From the NCBI RefSeq assembly GCF_014490785.1, contig NZ_CP051488.1, forward strand, positions 1,860,001 through 1,924,000: a stretch of DNA of 64,000 nucleotides, in the 5' to 3' direction. Under the pieces are notes generated by a model that made no database searches, was not told where the DNA came from, and saw only the letters and a list, made by a program, of their open reading frames with translations. The translations under genes and the position numbers were made by a program. Positions 25,483 through 33,889 of this stretch are shown piece by piece. Every line of letters begins with the position of its first letter. Position 1 is the stretch's first letter. The stretch is from Kosakonia sp. SMBL-WEM22 (GTDB taxonomy: Bacteria; Pseudomonadota; Gammaproteobacteria; Enterobacterales; Enterobacteriaceae).

Positions 25483-26474
25483 TGAACGATGCAATATATC
25501 TCAATGCCTTTGCGATTATCGAGCCGGAAGATGATTTTTATATTTACTCTCCCGGATGGTTGAACGTCTGGGAATCACATCTCTACAACCAGGCGCTAAA
25601 AGAAACGGCTAAATGTGGCTGGGGTTTTAAACGTTTCGGTACAAGCAAAGCTGCCTATGCACAAGAAATGCTGCGTAAACCTGACTATATCCATTATATC
25701 GAGGCGCTTGAGCAGGCAGCCGAGGAAGTGTTACAGAGCCTCGGCGCAAAAGAGCGGATGCTATTATTAAAATCCCGCACTGCTTTTCTTTATGTTGATG
25801 CGTGGGGGGAGAGTGCAATTTTCGAAAATATAAGCAGCGCATTACACACCTCAACTATTGATACCTTGCCGAAAAATCTGCTGAAGAAATTCGCCATCAA
25901 AGATGTCAGTTGCAAAATGCGCGGCGAGAAGCTCTCGTTAATTGCTGCGATGCGCTGTGCACAGGATTATCTCTGCTGGGATACGTTTGATTTTGTGGTG
26001 GTGTGCGCCGCGTGGCGTGCAATACCGCTGCTGGTTTTCTCCGAAGCAGCATTAGCGGGCGAGGCTGGGAAGAGCAGAGCGCAGCAGAGAAGCGGTATTC
26101 ATCTCAGCGTTGAGCGGGCAGGCTGTTTTATCTTTAGCCGCCGTGCAGGTGGCATCAGCGTTCGCTGCGGAAATTACCTTAGCTGGCAGGATGGCACGCA
26201 AACTCAGCGTGAGCTCTATGAGACTGCGAGCGATATCGACCTGTTCGCGCAGACCGATACGACAACACTTCGCCGGGTGCCTGAACAGGCGGCTAACGTC
26301 CTCGATCTCAGCGCTATGTTTGGAGCCAGCGGTTGTTTAACTCCCGCCCTAAGTTGGGAGTACCTGCAACATCAAGCACCTGGCGGGACAAAAATCCGCA
26401 CTATCGTGAAAGATAGTTTTGGTGGTAGCGCCTGGTTCGACAGTTGGATCGACACTGAAAGGGAAGGCGCATGA
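25482..26474 (+). CDS. Uncharacterised cluster protein, possibly a degenerate thiolase-fold partner
   Basis: 330 residues, not recognised with certainty. It begins IYLNAFAIIEPEDDFYIY and has the helix EALEQAAEEVLQSLGAKE, alternating strand-helix text and a C-terminal DSFGGSAWFDSW. The layout loosely resembles an N-terminal half of a KS, but without a recognisable active-site Cys motif. Its start overlaps the stop of the KS upstream, and its own stop overlaps the start of the ABC ATPase gene (ATGA), so it is translated as part of the same operon. It may be a structural or scaffold subunit for the KS proteins. Confidence 0.65.
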   Translation: MNDAIYLNAFAIIEPEDDFYIYSPGWLNVWESHLYNQALKETAKCGWGFKRFGTSKAAYAQEMLRKPDYIHYIEALEQAAEEVLQSLGAKERMLLLKSRTAFLYVDAWGESAIFENISSALHTSTIDTLPKNLLKKFAIKDVSCKMRGEKLSLIAAMRCAQDYLCWDTFDFVVVCAAWRAIPLLVFSEAALAGEAGKSRAQQRSGIHLSVERAGCFIFSRRAGGISVRCGNYLSWQDGTQTQRELYETASDIDLFAQTDTTTLRRVPEQAANVLDLSAMFGASGCLTPALSWEYLQHQAPGGTKIRTIVKDSFGGSAWFDSWIDTEREGA

Positions 26475-27178
26475 AAAATAGCGTAAAAGCTCTGCCTGCC
26501 ATTATTTTGAGCAATATATCAAAACAGTTTGGCGCAGGTGAAAGTCAGGTAAATGCATTAAAAAAGGTGAACATTGAGATTGCGAAGGGGGAATTTATCG
26601 CGCTGTGCGGCCCCTCCGGTAGCGGCAAAAGTACCCTGCTCAATATCCTCTCCGGGCTAGACCGCCCGAGCACAGGACAGGTTATTTTTTTAAATCATCT
26701 ACTCAATAACCTTCCTGAAAACGAACTCGCCGCAATTCGAGGTAAGCATCTAGGCTTTATCTTTCAGTTTTTCAATCTGATTCCGGTGTTGAACGTGCTG
26801 GATAATATTTTTTATCCGCTGGTTCTCAATGGCTATTACGATAAAAAAGAGGCGAAAGCGCGCGCATTACATGCGCTCGACAGCGTCGGCCTCGCGCAAC
26901 TTGCACGGCGAAAACCAGGCCAACTATCCGGAGGTCAGCAACAACGTGTGGCGATTGCCCGCGCGCTTGCCCATCAGCCGCGCATCGTTGTTGCCGATGA
27001 ACCAACGGGGAATCTGGATTTAGCGACCGGCGAAGCGATCATGGATTTACTATTAAAAATTAACCAGGAAACACAAACCACCTTTATTGTTTCCACGCAC
27101 TCCACCCCACTCAAGGATCGGGTGAAGCGGGTAATTGAAATCACGGATGGAGAATTAACTTATGATTCGGCCCGTTAA
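26471..27178 (+). CDS. ABC transporter ATP-binding protein, LolD/MacB type
   Basis: 235 residues with Walker A GPSGSGKST (near residue 43), the Q-loop in GFIFQFFNLIPVLNVLDNI, signature LSGGQQQRVAIARAL, Walker B VVADEPTGNLD, and the H-loop in IVSTHS. The FQFFNLIP and DEPTGNLD wording is typical of the LolD/MacB/FtsE group, which drive envelope processes or extraction of lipids and lipoproteins rather than import. It pairs with the FtsX-type permease 0.65 kb downstream and would power export of the cluster product. It overlaps its neighbours on both sides. Confidence 0.92.
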   Translation: MKNSVKALPAIILSNISKQFGAGESQVNALKKVNIEIAKGEFIALCGPSGSGKSTLLNILSGLDRPSTGQVIFLNHLLNNLPENELAAIRGKHLGFIFQFFNLIPVLNVLDNIFYPLVLNGYYDKKEAKARALHALDSVGLAQLARRKPGQLSGGQQQRVAIARALAHQPRIVVADEPTGNLDLATGEAIMDLLLKINQETQTTFIVSTHSTPLKDRVKRVIEITDGELTYDSAR

Positions 27179-27818
27179 ACGCAATCGCCTGAAGGGCGTC
27201 ATCATCGCCTTGACGCTGGTAGTGAACACGGTAATTGCCGCACCAACGTCTGAAGTTGAGAAAATAATCCAGCAGGGGTTTCCGGCACAGCCGCAGGCGC
27301 TGGTGGAAACAACCTCTGCGTTGTGGCGTGAATATCGCCGTGAACAGCATATTGCCTCGCTGATCTTTTATGCCTACGGCTTGTTACAACAGGCAAAACA
27401 CTATGCTGCGATTAATGATTTTATCCACGCCGCAGAGTATGCAAAAACCGGTTTTTTCTTTCTCGATGAAGCGGTGGAGTCAAACGACGATAATCTGCGG
27501 CTGCACTACCTGCGAGCGCGTATTGATGCTTATTTACCTGCGGAAAGCGGTCGATGCATTATCGCCCTGCATGACACCGAACGCTTACTAAATGCAGCGG
27601 GCTTATTCGATGAGAAAATGCTCATTCCCGTTCGTTATATGCGCTATCGCGCGCTCATCAATTGTCGGCAGCAGCACGACGCTGAGCGCCTGTTAAGTGA
27701 ATTAAGACAATCAGGAGCGCAAGCAGAGAAATATATCCTCTTATCGCCTGGCGCCACGCCAGAGTGGGATCTGCAGGAAATGACGCAGATAGTGATGCCG
27801 CTATTAAAAGAGAAGTAA
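27162..27818 (+). CDS. Hypothetical periplasmic helical (TPR-like) protein of the export module
   Basis: 218 residues. An N-terminal hydrophobic segment (GVIIALTLVVNTVIAAP) looks like a signal peptide. The rest is mostly helical, with repeated Ala/Tyr/Leu patterns such as SLIFYAYGLLQQAKHYAAIN and IALHDTERLLNAAGLF that suggest TPR-like repeats. Two Cys residues, in GRCIIA and INCRQQ, could form a disulfide. It lies between the ATPase and the permease of the ABC system, overlapping the first by 17 bp, so a role in the export complex is likely. No named family is recognised. Confidence 0.7.
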   Translation: MIRPVKRNRLKGVIIALTLVVNTVIAAPTSEVEKIIQQGFPAQPQALVETTSALWREYRREQHIASLIFYAYGLLQQAKHYAAINDFIHAAEYAKTGFFFLDEAVESNDDNLRLHYLRARIDAYLPAESGRCIIALHDTERLLNAAGLFDEKMLIPVRYMRYRALINCRQQHDAERLLSELRQSGAQAEKYILLSPGATPEWDLQEMTQIVMPLLKEK

Positions 27819-27829
27819 AGGAATCCATC

Positions 27830-29128
27830 ATGTTATTTATTAATCTGGCGATGAGCGCTGTCCTGCTTTTTATACTTTTCTGTTTACTGTTCAGGTTCAG
27901 AGATACGCAGTTTGCTTTGCTGAATATTTTCCGCCATCGACGGCGCTCTTTCTCAACGCTTGCGGCAATTATGCTTGGCGGTGTGGCGATTTTTCTCTAC
28001 GGCGGTTTTATTCAGTACTCCTTCTGGATTTTGAAAGAGCAAACCATTCGTACCAATATTGGTCATGTGCAAATTTATAATGCGGGCTATTTTGAGAGTG
28101 CAAAGAAAAATAAGAGCCTGATTAAAAATTATGCGGCATTGAAGCAAGACATTCTTGCTCAACCCGATTTAGCGGCGGATATTTCGACCATCTCGGGCCA
28201 GCTTGAATTTACTGGTGTGGCCTCACAATATGAAAACGAAACCACCAGTTATTTCTCCGGGCTTGGCGTCGAGCCTTTAGCTGCGTTAAAGCTTGGCTCA
28301 TTCGATAAGCTCATTATCGGCAGCGACTTATCCCGCGTAAAAATGGACGAAGTGACCGCCGGAAGCGGACTTGCTAAAACCCTCAATGCCGCGTATGGCG
28401 ACTGGCTCGATATTATGGTGGTTAATGCACAAGGAGGGCAGGGAGCAATATCTTTGAAAGTACGCGGTATTTTTGCCTCCGGTATTAAAGACTATGATGA
28501 TACGGCAATGAAGATGCCGTTAACGACGGCGCAGCGCCTGATGGGAACAGAGGGTGTTAGTAAAATACTGATTCTACTCAATACAGAAAATGTGTCAGGC
28601 TTTGCAGCTAAACTTCGACACTTTATTGCCCAGCATCACTTACCGCTGATCGTAAAAGAGTGGAATAACGTCTCGCCGTTTTACCAGCAGGTCGAAGATC
28701 TTCTCTCAGGGATTTACTTTTTTATTAAACTTCTTGTCGCGGTAATTGTTATTTTTATGATTGGTAACTCCCTCACCATGAATATCATTGAGCGTACGCG
28801 AGAAATTACCACTTTGCGCGCTATTGGACTCAGGCCATGGCATGTTACGCGGCTATTTATTCTGGAAGGGATCTTTATTGGCATTATTGGCGCGACAGGG
28901 AGTCTGGCTATAGGAGTTGCCCTTGCATGGCTTATTAACATTCAAGGTATTGCGATGCCGCCTTCTCCGGGACAGTCGCAGGGCTATACCGCATTTATTA
29001 AAATCACGGATATAGATACGGTCTGGTTTACTTTTTTCTTACCGATCATTACCGCAATGTTCGCCTCTCTGCGCCCTTCATTACGCGCAGCAAAATTGAA
29101 TTTAGCCGACGCTTTTAAATTTTCATAA
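27830..29128 (+). CDS. ABC transporter permease, FtsX/LolC type
   Basis: 432 residues in the MacB/LolCE/FtsX layout. A first membrane segment (FINLAMSAVLLFILFCLLF) comes before the family's FALLNIFRHRRRSFSTLAAIMLGGVAIF block, followed by a large periplasmic domain (about residues 65-290). Three C-terminal membrane helices follow, including FIKLLVAVIVIFMIGNSLTM with the RTREITTLRAIGL coupling segment and FILEGIFIGIIGATGSLAIG. It is the only permease gene, so it may form a homodimer with two copies of the ATPase. The start at 27830 follows AAGGAATCC; longer frames upstream overlap the previous gene without such a site. Confidence 0.9.
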   Translation: MLFINLAMSAVLLFILFCLLFRFRDTQFALLNIFRHRRRSFSTLAAIMLGGVAIFLYGGFIQYSFWILKEQTIRTNIGHVQIYNAGYFESAKKNKSLIKNYAALKQDILAQPDLAADISTISGQLEFTGVASQYENETTSYFSGLGVEPLAALKLGSFDKLIIGSDLSRVKMDEVTAGSGLAKTLNAAYGDWLDIMVVNAQGGQGAISLKVRGIFASGIKDYDDTAMKMPLTTAQRLMGTEGVSKILILLNTENVSGFAAKLRHFIAQHHLPLIVKEWNNVSPFYQQVEDLLSGIYFFIKLLVAVIVIFMIGNSLTMNIIERTREITTLRAIGLRPWHVTRLFILEGIFIGIIGATGSLAIGVALAWLINIQGIAMPPSPGQSQGYTAFIKITDIDTVWFTFFLPIITAMFASLRPSLRAAKLNLADAFKFS

Positions 29129-29140
29129 ACAGGACCGATT

Positions 29141-29908
29141 ATGAATATTTTCTCTCCATTTCTTATTGCGCTGTCGATACTTCCTGCCATCTGCAATGCA
29201 ACGCTGGCACAGGATATTATTCGCCGGGCTGATGAAATACGCTCACCTAATAAACCGTTCCGTTATACGGTTACGGTACATGAATATAAAGATATAGCCG
29301 GCGAAGCGGTTAATAAGCAGATTTTCGATGTGTCGATGCGCTTTATGAAGCCCGAAAATGGCCGGCCTGCGGATGCACGATCCCTTGTCCGTTTTATCTA
29401 TCCTGCCAGAGACAAAGGTAAGGTCATGCTCTCTGATTGGTATGACTTATGGTTCTACTCACCGGAATTACGTCGCCCGATGCCTGTTTCGCCTGAGCAG
29501 CGCTTAGTCGGACAGATCGCTAATAGCGATGTTATTGTCACCAATTTTGATTACTCGTACCACGCTCACCTCACTGGCGAAACGACTTGTGGAAATATCG
29601 TCTGTTATCGACTCTCCCTTGAGCGAAAAACTGCTGCGGCAACCTATCCCAAAATTGTCTATCTGGTAGAGAAGGAGAGTTCCCGACCTTATACCGCCTC
29701 CTTTTATTCACAGGATGAGAAATTACTCAAAGAGGTACGTTACAAGGATTATCAGACGGTGCTGGGAGAAGCGCGGCCAATGAAGATCATTGTGCAAGAT
29801 GCACGCCACAATAAGGGATTTACCGTTATGGAATATAGCAACGTCAGGCTTGAGTCCTTGCCAGAATTTTACTTTACCAGGGAAGCTATTCAGCGGGGTG
29901 TCAGGTGA
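29141..29908 (+). CDS. LolA-like periplasmic carrier (outer-membrane lipoprotein-sorting family)
   Basis: 255 residues with signal peptide (FLIALSILPAICNATLA) and the half-barrel family pattern of outer-membrane lipoprotein-sorting proteins: AQDIIRRADEIRSP, VRFIYPARDKGKVML, DLWFYSPELRRPMPV, TTCGNIVCYRLSLE and VYLVEKESSRPYTASFY. Such proteins carry hydrophobic cargo across the periplasm. Together with the LolD/LolC-like ABC genes before it and the outer-membrane barrel after it, it forms a full inner-to-outer membrane route. APE-type clusters also include LolA-like proteins. It overlaps the next gene by 4 bp (GTGA). Confidence 0.85.
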   Translation: MNIFSPFLIALSILPAICNATLAQDIIRRADEIRSPNKPFRYTVTVHEYKDIAGEAVNKQIFDVSMRFMKPENGRPADARSLVRFIYPARDKGKVMLSDWYDLWFYSPELRRPMPVSPEQRLVGQIANSDVIVTNFDYSYHAHLTGETTCGNIVCYRLSLERKTAAATYPKIVYLVEKESSRPYTASFYSQDEKLLKEVRYKDYQTVLGEARPMKIIVQDARHNKGFTVMEYSNVRLESLPEFYFTREAIQRGVR

Positions 29909-31293
29909 GACGTTGTGTTAATACTCTGCTGCTTCCTTTGTCATTACTCGCCTCTTTCTCTCAGGCCTCTTGCCTCTCTGGCGATGAGGTGGCCGCGAAT
30001 AGCGAAACCGCGCTGATGCTGCAAACCTCATATATGAAGCGCACCGCTTCACCGTGGAGGGTTGGCGGAGAACGTGCTTATGCCCCGACAAATGCTTTTC
30101 AGGATGCCGGAATAAAATTCAGCAGCAAATGTGCGGTTATCGAAAACCGTCTTGATATCGATTTCTCCCTCTCAGGCCTGACTTATTATGCATGGCATTT
30201 GCCCGGCCCTTTTGAAGAGGATCAGCAGCGTTCACGTGTGCTGCTCAATAGGTTGCAACTTAGCTACACCCTTTCTGACCGGCTTCGACTGGAGGCTGGA
30301 AAGTTAGCGTCAATACCGGGCCTCTTTTTTCTCAAATCACCCACCGCCCTGATGAGCAACTATTACGCGGGATTTAAAAACACGCGCATCTATGATCCAG
30401 CCATGCGCGCGAGTTATAGCGAATCCTCTTGGGGGGCACGCCTGGTTGATAACAACCGTAACTACAGCCTCTCTTTAACGGTCACTCCGAAGCTGGCGAC
30501 CCTTAACCAGCGGTATGAAACATCCAGCAACTGGTCAGCAAAACGGCGCGGTAATGCGCAGGCGCGCTACTTGTTAAGGTATTCCGATTACCGACTGGCG
30601 AACCATACCCCAGCTCTTAGCCTGTTGCTCGGCGACACCCGCTCTCTCGCACTCTCGGACAGCTTCAGCTATACGCCAGCGCTCACCTTCAATGGCGAGG
30701 TGGCGTTGCATAACGCTCAGCAATGGCGGCACTTCTCGCCGGAACGTGCCGCAGAAGTTGTCGATTATCAGTTTCCCTCGTCGCTTTACCGCGCCGATCG
30801 TAACGCAGGGGTGGAGGTGGCCTTAGGGGCGCAATACACCACCCGCGACTTCGCTGTGCTGGGGCTTGAATACTACTTCCAGAGTGAAGGCTATTCAGAA
30901 AGTGAATGGCAACAGCAGGCACAACTCTCACGCTATCTGAACAGCGCCTCGCAGTCGGCGTTATTAGATCACATCTTCGATGCTTACAAATATCTGATGG
31001 GGGGAGAGATTGGGAATGTCGCCAACAGAGGCCAACTGCAAGGAAAACACTATTTGAGTGCCTATGGCAGTTTTCGCAGCGAGCAAGGCGCAACGCTCCA
31101 GCCCTATATCACGATGAATATGCGTGATAACAGCTCGCTGTTAGGCCTTCACGTCTCGACGCCAGTAGCGGCCTTTGATGACAGCCTCAATCTCTATGCT
31201 GGCGGCTGGACAGGGCTCGGCAAGCAGGATACGGAATTCGCTTTTTTTGGCAAAACCCTCGGATTTTATCTTGGACTTAACTATTTCCTATAA
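29905..31293 (+). CDS. Outer-membrane beta-barrel protein of the export module
   Basis: 462 residues. The signal peptide (LLLPLSLLASFSQASC, ending at a Cys-Leu) is followed by many alternating amphipathic strands such as RLDIDFSLSGLTYYAW, RLRLEAGKLASIPGLF, YSLSLTVTPKLAT and AVLGLEYYFQSEG, with the chain ending in LGFYLGLNYFL. The aromatic-rich C-terminal strand is as expected of Bam-assembled barrels. It resembles the DUF1302-like porin style of proteins found beside ABC/LolA-like modules, but I cannot name the family firmly. It starts with GTG overlapping the LolA-like stop. It probably receives or inserts the cluster product in the outer membrane. Confidence 0.75.
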   Translation: MRRCVNTLLLPLSLLASFSQASCLSGDEVAANSETALMLQTSYMKRTASPWRVGGERAYAPTNAFQDAGIKFSSKCAVIENRLDIDFSLSGLTYYAWHLPGPFEEDQQRSRVLLNRLQLSYTLSDRLRLEAGKLASIPGLFFLKSPTALMSNYYAGFKNTRIYDPAMRASYSESSWGARLVDNNRNYSLSLTVTPKLATLNQRYETSSNWSAKRRGNAQARYLLRYSDYRLANHTPALSLLLGDTRSLALSDSFSYTPALTFNGEVALHNAQQWRHFSPERAAEVVDYQFPSSLYRADRNAGVEVALGAQYTTRDFAVLGLEYYFQSEGYSESEWQQQAQLSRYLNSASQSALLDHIFDAYKYLMGGEIGNVANRGQLQGKHYLSAYGSFRSEQGATLQPYITMNMRDNSSLLGLHVSTPVAAFDDSLNLYAGGWTGLGKQDTEFAFFGKTLGFYLGLNYFL

Positions 31294-31304
31294 GGACATG
31301 GCAG

Positions 31305-32237
31305 ATGAGTGAACACAACACTGAAAAACCGCTTGTATTACTGTTCGCCGGACAGGGCAATCCCGCTATCGGCATGGGCGCTGACTTATGGGATCTCACT
31401 CCGGCGGCAAAGCACATTTGGGATTGCGCCAGTGATGTATCAGGAATGGATCTGCGTCGTCTCTGCCTGAAAGGCCCGATGAATCGGTTGATCCAGACAA
31501 CGGTACAGCAACTGGCGGTGACGGCAATTAATGTCACGCTCTATGCCCTTTGCCAGCAAGAATTCGATCGCTGTGTGATAGTCGGCTCCTGCGGACACAG
31601 CGTCGGCGAATACAGCGCCCTCTATGCCGCAGGCTCGATCTCTCTGGAGAAGCTGTTTGAGGCGATCCACTTTCGCGCGAAGGTCATGCATGATATCAGC
31701 CGTCTACACAAAGGAGAGATGGCGGCTGTAAAAGGTCTTGATACTCTGCGCTTGCGCGAATTAATCGACAGCGCCGGGTTAATTGTTGATATCAGTTGTG
31801 ATAACACTCCTAACCAGCAGGTTATTGGCGGGGCGAGCGAGCCACTACGTGAGTGCTCTCGTCTTTTGCGTGAGAAGGGATTCGAACCGGTTAAACTTGG
31901 CGTTAGCGGCGCATGGCATACGCGTTTAATGACGGAGGGCATTGCCTTGATGCGGAACTATCTTGCCGGGATAGAGATGAAGCCGCCGCGCCATGCTGTG
32001 GTAATGAATGTATCCGGTAAGGAAGAGTACCATCCTGAGCAGATTAAAGAGAACCTCGCGCTCCATTTGACTCACACAGTTAAATGGCGTGATTCAATCA
32101 ATGGTTGGCTTATCCATCAGCCGGGCGTGAAGTTTATTGAGATCAGCAATAAAGCTTACCTCGCACAGATGCTCACTGACTTTAGCGATTTCACACCCGC
32201 GATGTCCCGGCACTGCAAAGCGCTTTTATCAGCGTGA
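31305..32237 (+). CDS. Malonyl-CoA:ACP transacylase, FabD-like
   Basis: 310 residues, acyltransferase fold. The N-terminal LLFAGQGNPAIGMG is the oxyanion-loop motif, the nucleophile Ser-99 is in GHSVGEYSAL, Arg-124 is in HFRAKVM and the catalytic His-205 is in SGAWHTRLM, matching the FabD set. The Arg indicates binding of a carboxylated extender such as malonyl-CoA. A dedicated MAT alongside housekeeping fabD is typical of secondary-metabolite clusters. It follows the barrel gene by 11 bp with an AAGGAC ribosome-binding site. The spacing shows it belongs to the same long operon although it is separated from the KS genes by the export genes. Confidence 0.92.
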   Translation: MSEHNTEKPLVLLFAGQGNPAIGMGADLWDLTPAAKHIWDCASDVSGMDLRRLCLKGPMNRLIQTTVQQLAVTAINVTLYALCQQEFDRCVIVGSCGHSVGEYSALYAAGSISLEKLFEAIHFRAKVMHDISRLHKGEMAAVKGLDTLRLRELIDSAGLIVDISCDNTPNQQVIGGASEPLRECSRLLREKGFEPVKLGVSGAWHTRLMTEGIALMRNYLAGIEMKPPRHAVVMNVSGKEEYHPEQIKENLALHLTHTVKWRDSINGWLIHQPGVKFIEISNKAYLAQMLTDFSDFTPAMSRHCKALLSA

Positions 32238-32247
32238 GGGCGCCATC

Positions 32248-33249
32248 GTGATTCCTGATTACCAGACTTTTATCCGCCACCAGGACAAAAGAATAGTGAT
32301 GCTGCTCTGCGCCATTATTTATCTGCTACTGGGGTTATACTGGAAAAATACGGCGTTTAATCTGACATCGCAGGATGCGATTATTATTAGTGCAATTCTT
32401 GCCCTGGTGATGTTTCATTTTATCTGGGAGTTAAAAGCCTACTGGGCATATAAATGCGTGGTTAAAAATATCGATCTCTCTTTCTTCGTTAACAAAAAAG
32501 CGAGCCAAACAGAAAGGGTGCTATCACGACCGGCGAGCGCCAGCCTGCTAAGCGGAATACTTTTCTGGCTGATTACTCAGATGGCACTTTTGTTCTTTAC
32601 GCCAGAGCGGGTGCTACCGCTTCTGGCTGCGGTATCACCGTTCTTTCTCTATATCGTCTTTCGTTTTATCAGAACCACCTATATCAAGCTGCTCGGGCAA
32701 GAAGTGAATGAAAAACTGAGGTTTAAGCATCTTCACCGTTATGTTGCCCGTCATCTCCTAATCAGCCTTAGCGTCACCTTGTTAACCATTGTGCCGCTAA
32801 AACATCAGCCTGAATTTTCCCTTGATGAAGGGCTATTCTCTGCGCGGCTAATAGTCGCGATGCTCGTGCTCTGTGCTGTTGTGCTGGCGATAAATCTGAT
32901 CTTTGTTCGGCTATCCAGGCGCTATATCTTTCTGGGGCGCCTTTTCACACGCGAAATTGACTTTTACTTCGCCAGTCCACTACCCCGGTGCATTGATGTA
33001 GCGACGCCTTTATGGATTCAGCTTTCCAGCTTAGTGTTGATTGAAACGCTCTGGATTGCAGTCATCAGCTTATTACTCGGTTTGTCGGGTCGGGCTATCT
33101 TTTTCGAGGCCTACTTTCTGTTGTGTTTATTGCCATGCCTGGCGTTTAGCTTTCTGTATATATACCGGCTGTGGCACAACGATTTTCTGATGGCATGCGA
33201 TATGTGTTTTCGCTGGGAGGAGATCAACAAGCAGTCACAGCTCTGGTAG
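32248..33249 (+). CDS. Multipass inner-membrane protein of unknown function
   Basis: 333 residues from a GTG start at 32248, 10 bp after the malonyl transferase stop and preceded by GAGGG. A frame reaching further upstream would overlap the transferase by 100 bp and is less likely. About seven hydrophobic segments are visible, for example VMLLCAIIYLLLGLYW, AIIISAILALVMFHFIW, LIVAMLVLCAVVLAINLIF and LVLIETLWIAVISLLLGL, with a basic cytoplasmic loop (RFIRTTYIKLLGQ). No catalytic motif is recognised. As the last gene of the block it may take part in membrane assembly, attachment or export of the product. Confidence 0.75.
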   Translation: MIPDYQTFIRHQDKRIVMLLCAIIYLLLGLYWKNTAFNLTSQDAIIISAILALVMFHFIWELKAYWAYKCVVKNIDLSFFVNKKASQTERVLSRPASASLLSGILFWLITQMALLFFTPERVLPLLAAVSPFFLYIVFRFIRTTYIKLLGQEVNEKLRFKHLHRYVARHLLISLSVTLLTIVPLKHQPEFSLDEGLFSARLIVAMLVLCAVVLAINLIFVRLSRRYIFLGRLFTREIDFYFASPLPRCIDVATPLWIQLSSLVLIETLWIAVISLLLGLSGRAIFFEAYFLLCLLPCLAFSFLYIYRLWHNDFLMACDMCFRWEEINKQSQLW

Positions 33250-33251
33250 GT

Positions 33252-33291
33252 AATGCCCGTCTGTAGCAGTTTAACGCTGCAGACGGGCATT
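33252..33291. terminator. Hairpin between the convergent cluster end and the LuxR-type gene
   Basis: ATGCCCGTCTG and CAGACGGGCAT form an 11-bp arm pair around an inner GTAGCAG...CTGC region, directly after the last cluster gene. There is no long T-run on the plus strand. It could serve as a transcription end for the operon. Confidence 0.6.
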
Positions 33292-33304
33292 AAGGGGGGG
33301 CGGG

Positions 33305-33889
33305 TCAGGAAGAAAGGGCAGGGAAGGGAAGTTGGGCATGCTCCAGTAAATTATCTTTTATCAGGAGTAGATCACTTATCTTTTTTCCACCCATTTTTTT
33401 GCATGCTTTATTCCGGTAGGCATAAACTCGCTTAGGTGAAATAGAGAGCAGCTTGGCAATAAGATGGATGTTTTTGCCCTTCAGTGACTCATTTAAAACG
33501 ATTCTCTCAATATCGCTAAGAATATTTTCTTTGTGTGTGGACTCTTTCGTAAGTTTGGCCAGCTTTTTTATAGCGTGGCTTATTTCATTTAGCGAGTCCT
33601 GTGCTTTGAGTACAATATCGGCTTCGTCGATTAAAATATTGCGCGTTGTACCGGAAATAACAAGAAGCTTGCATACTTTATTGAGAGGAGAGATGGCCTT
33701 AGCATACGCCATGTTCTTTTTGTCGAGATGAAGAATAACAACATCATCGAGAGTGAGTTCAGTCAATAATTGTGGGTTAAATTGTTGTGCTTCGATATTC
33801 CAGCCTCTTGCATTAGCCAATGAAATCATTCCGTTCTGAAAATATACATCATCACTTATTGTATAGATCTTCATATGATTAATTACCAT
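33305..33889 (-). CDS. LuxR-type (HTH) transcriptional regulator, putative cluster regulator
   Basis: 194 residues. A C-terminal GerE/LuxR helix-turn-helix (about 125-175) has SLKGKNIHLIAKLLSISPKRVYAYRNKACKKM in pieces such as IAKLLSISPKRVYAYR. The N-terminal half is receiver-like in size but lacks the acidic phosphorylation pocket. In style it resembles fimbrial and envelope regulators such as EcpR/MatA (both have a YF.NG-type segment near the start). It is convergent with the biosynthetic operon and may control it or the nearby ecp genes, since ecpR is absent there; that is inference. An alternative start is Met-6 at 33874. Confidence 0.75.
   Translation of the reverse strand: MVINHMKIYTISDDVYFQNGMISLANARGWNIEAQQFNPQLLTELTLDDVVILHLDKKNMAYAKAISPLNKVCKLLVISGTTRNILIDEADIVLKAQDSLNEISHAIKKLAKLTKESTHKENILSDIERIVLNESLKGKNIHLIAKLLSISPKRVYAYRNKACKKMGGKKISDLLLIKDNLLEHAQLPFPALSS

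Noticed and set aside
18409..33249. Standard aryl polyene (APE) cluster
   Set aside because: Shares AcpS, KR, DH, ACP and KS types, and a LolA-like protein, but lacks the ammonia lyase, AMP-ligase, glycosyl/acyltransferases and MMPL exporter; an ABC exporter, GcvT-like and MAT genes are present instead. Called FAS/PKS-like without naming APE.
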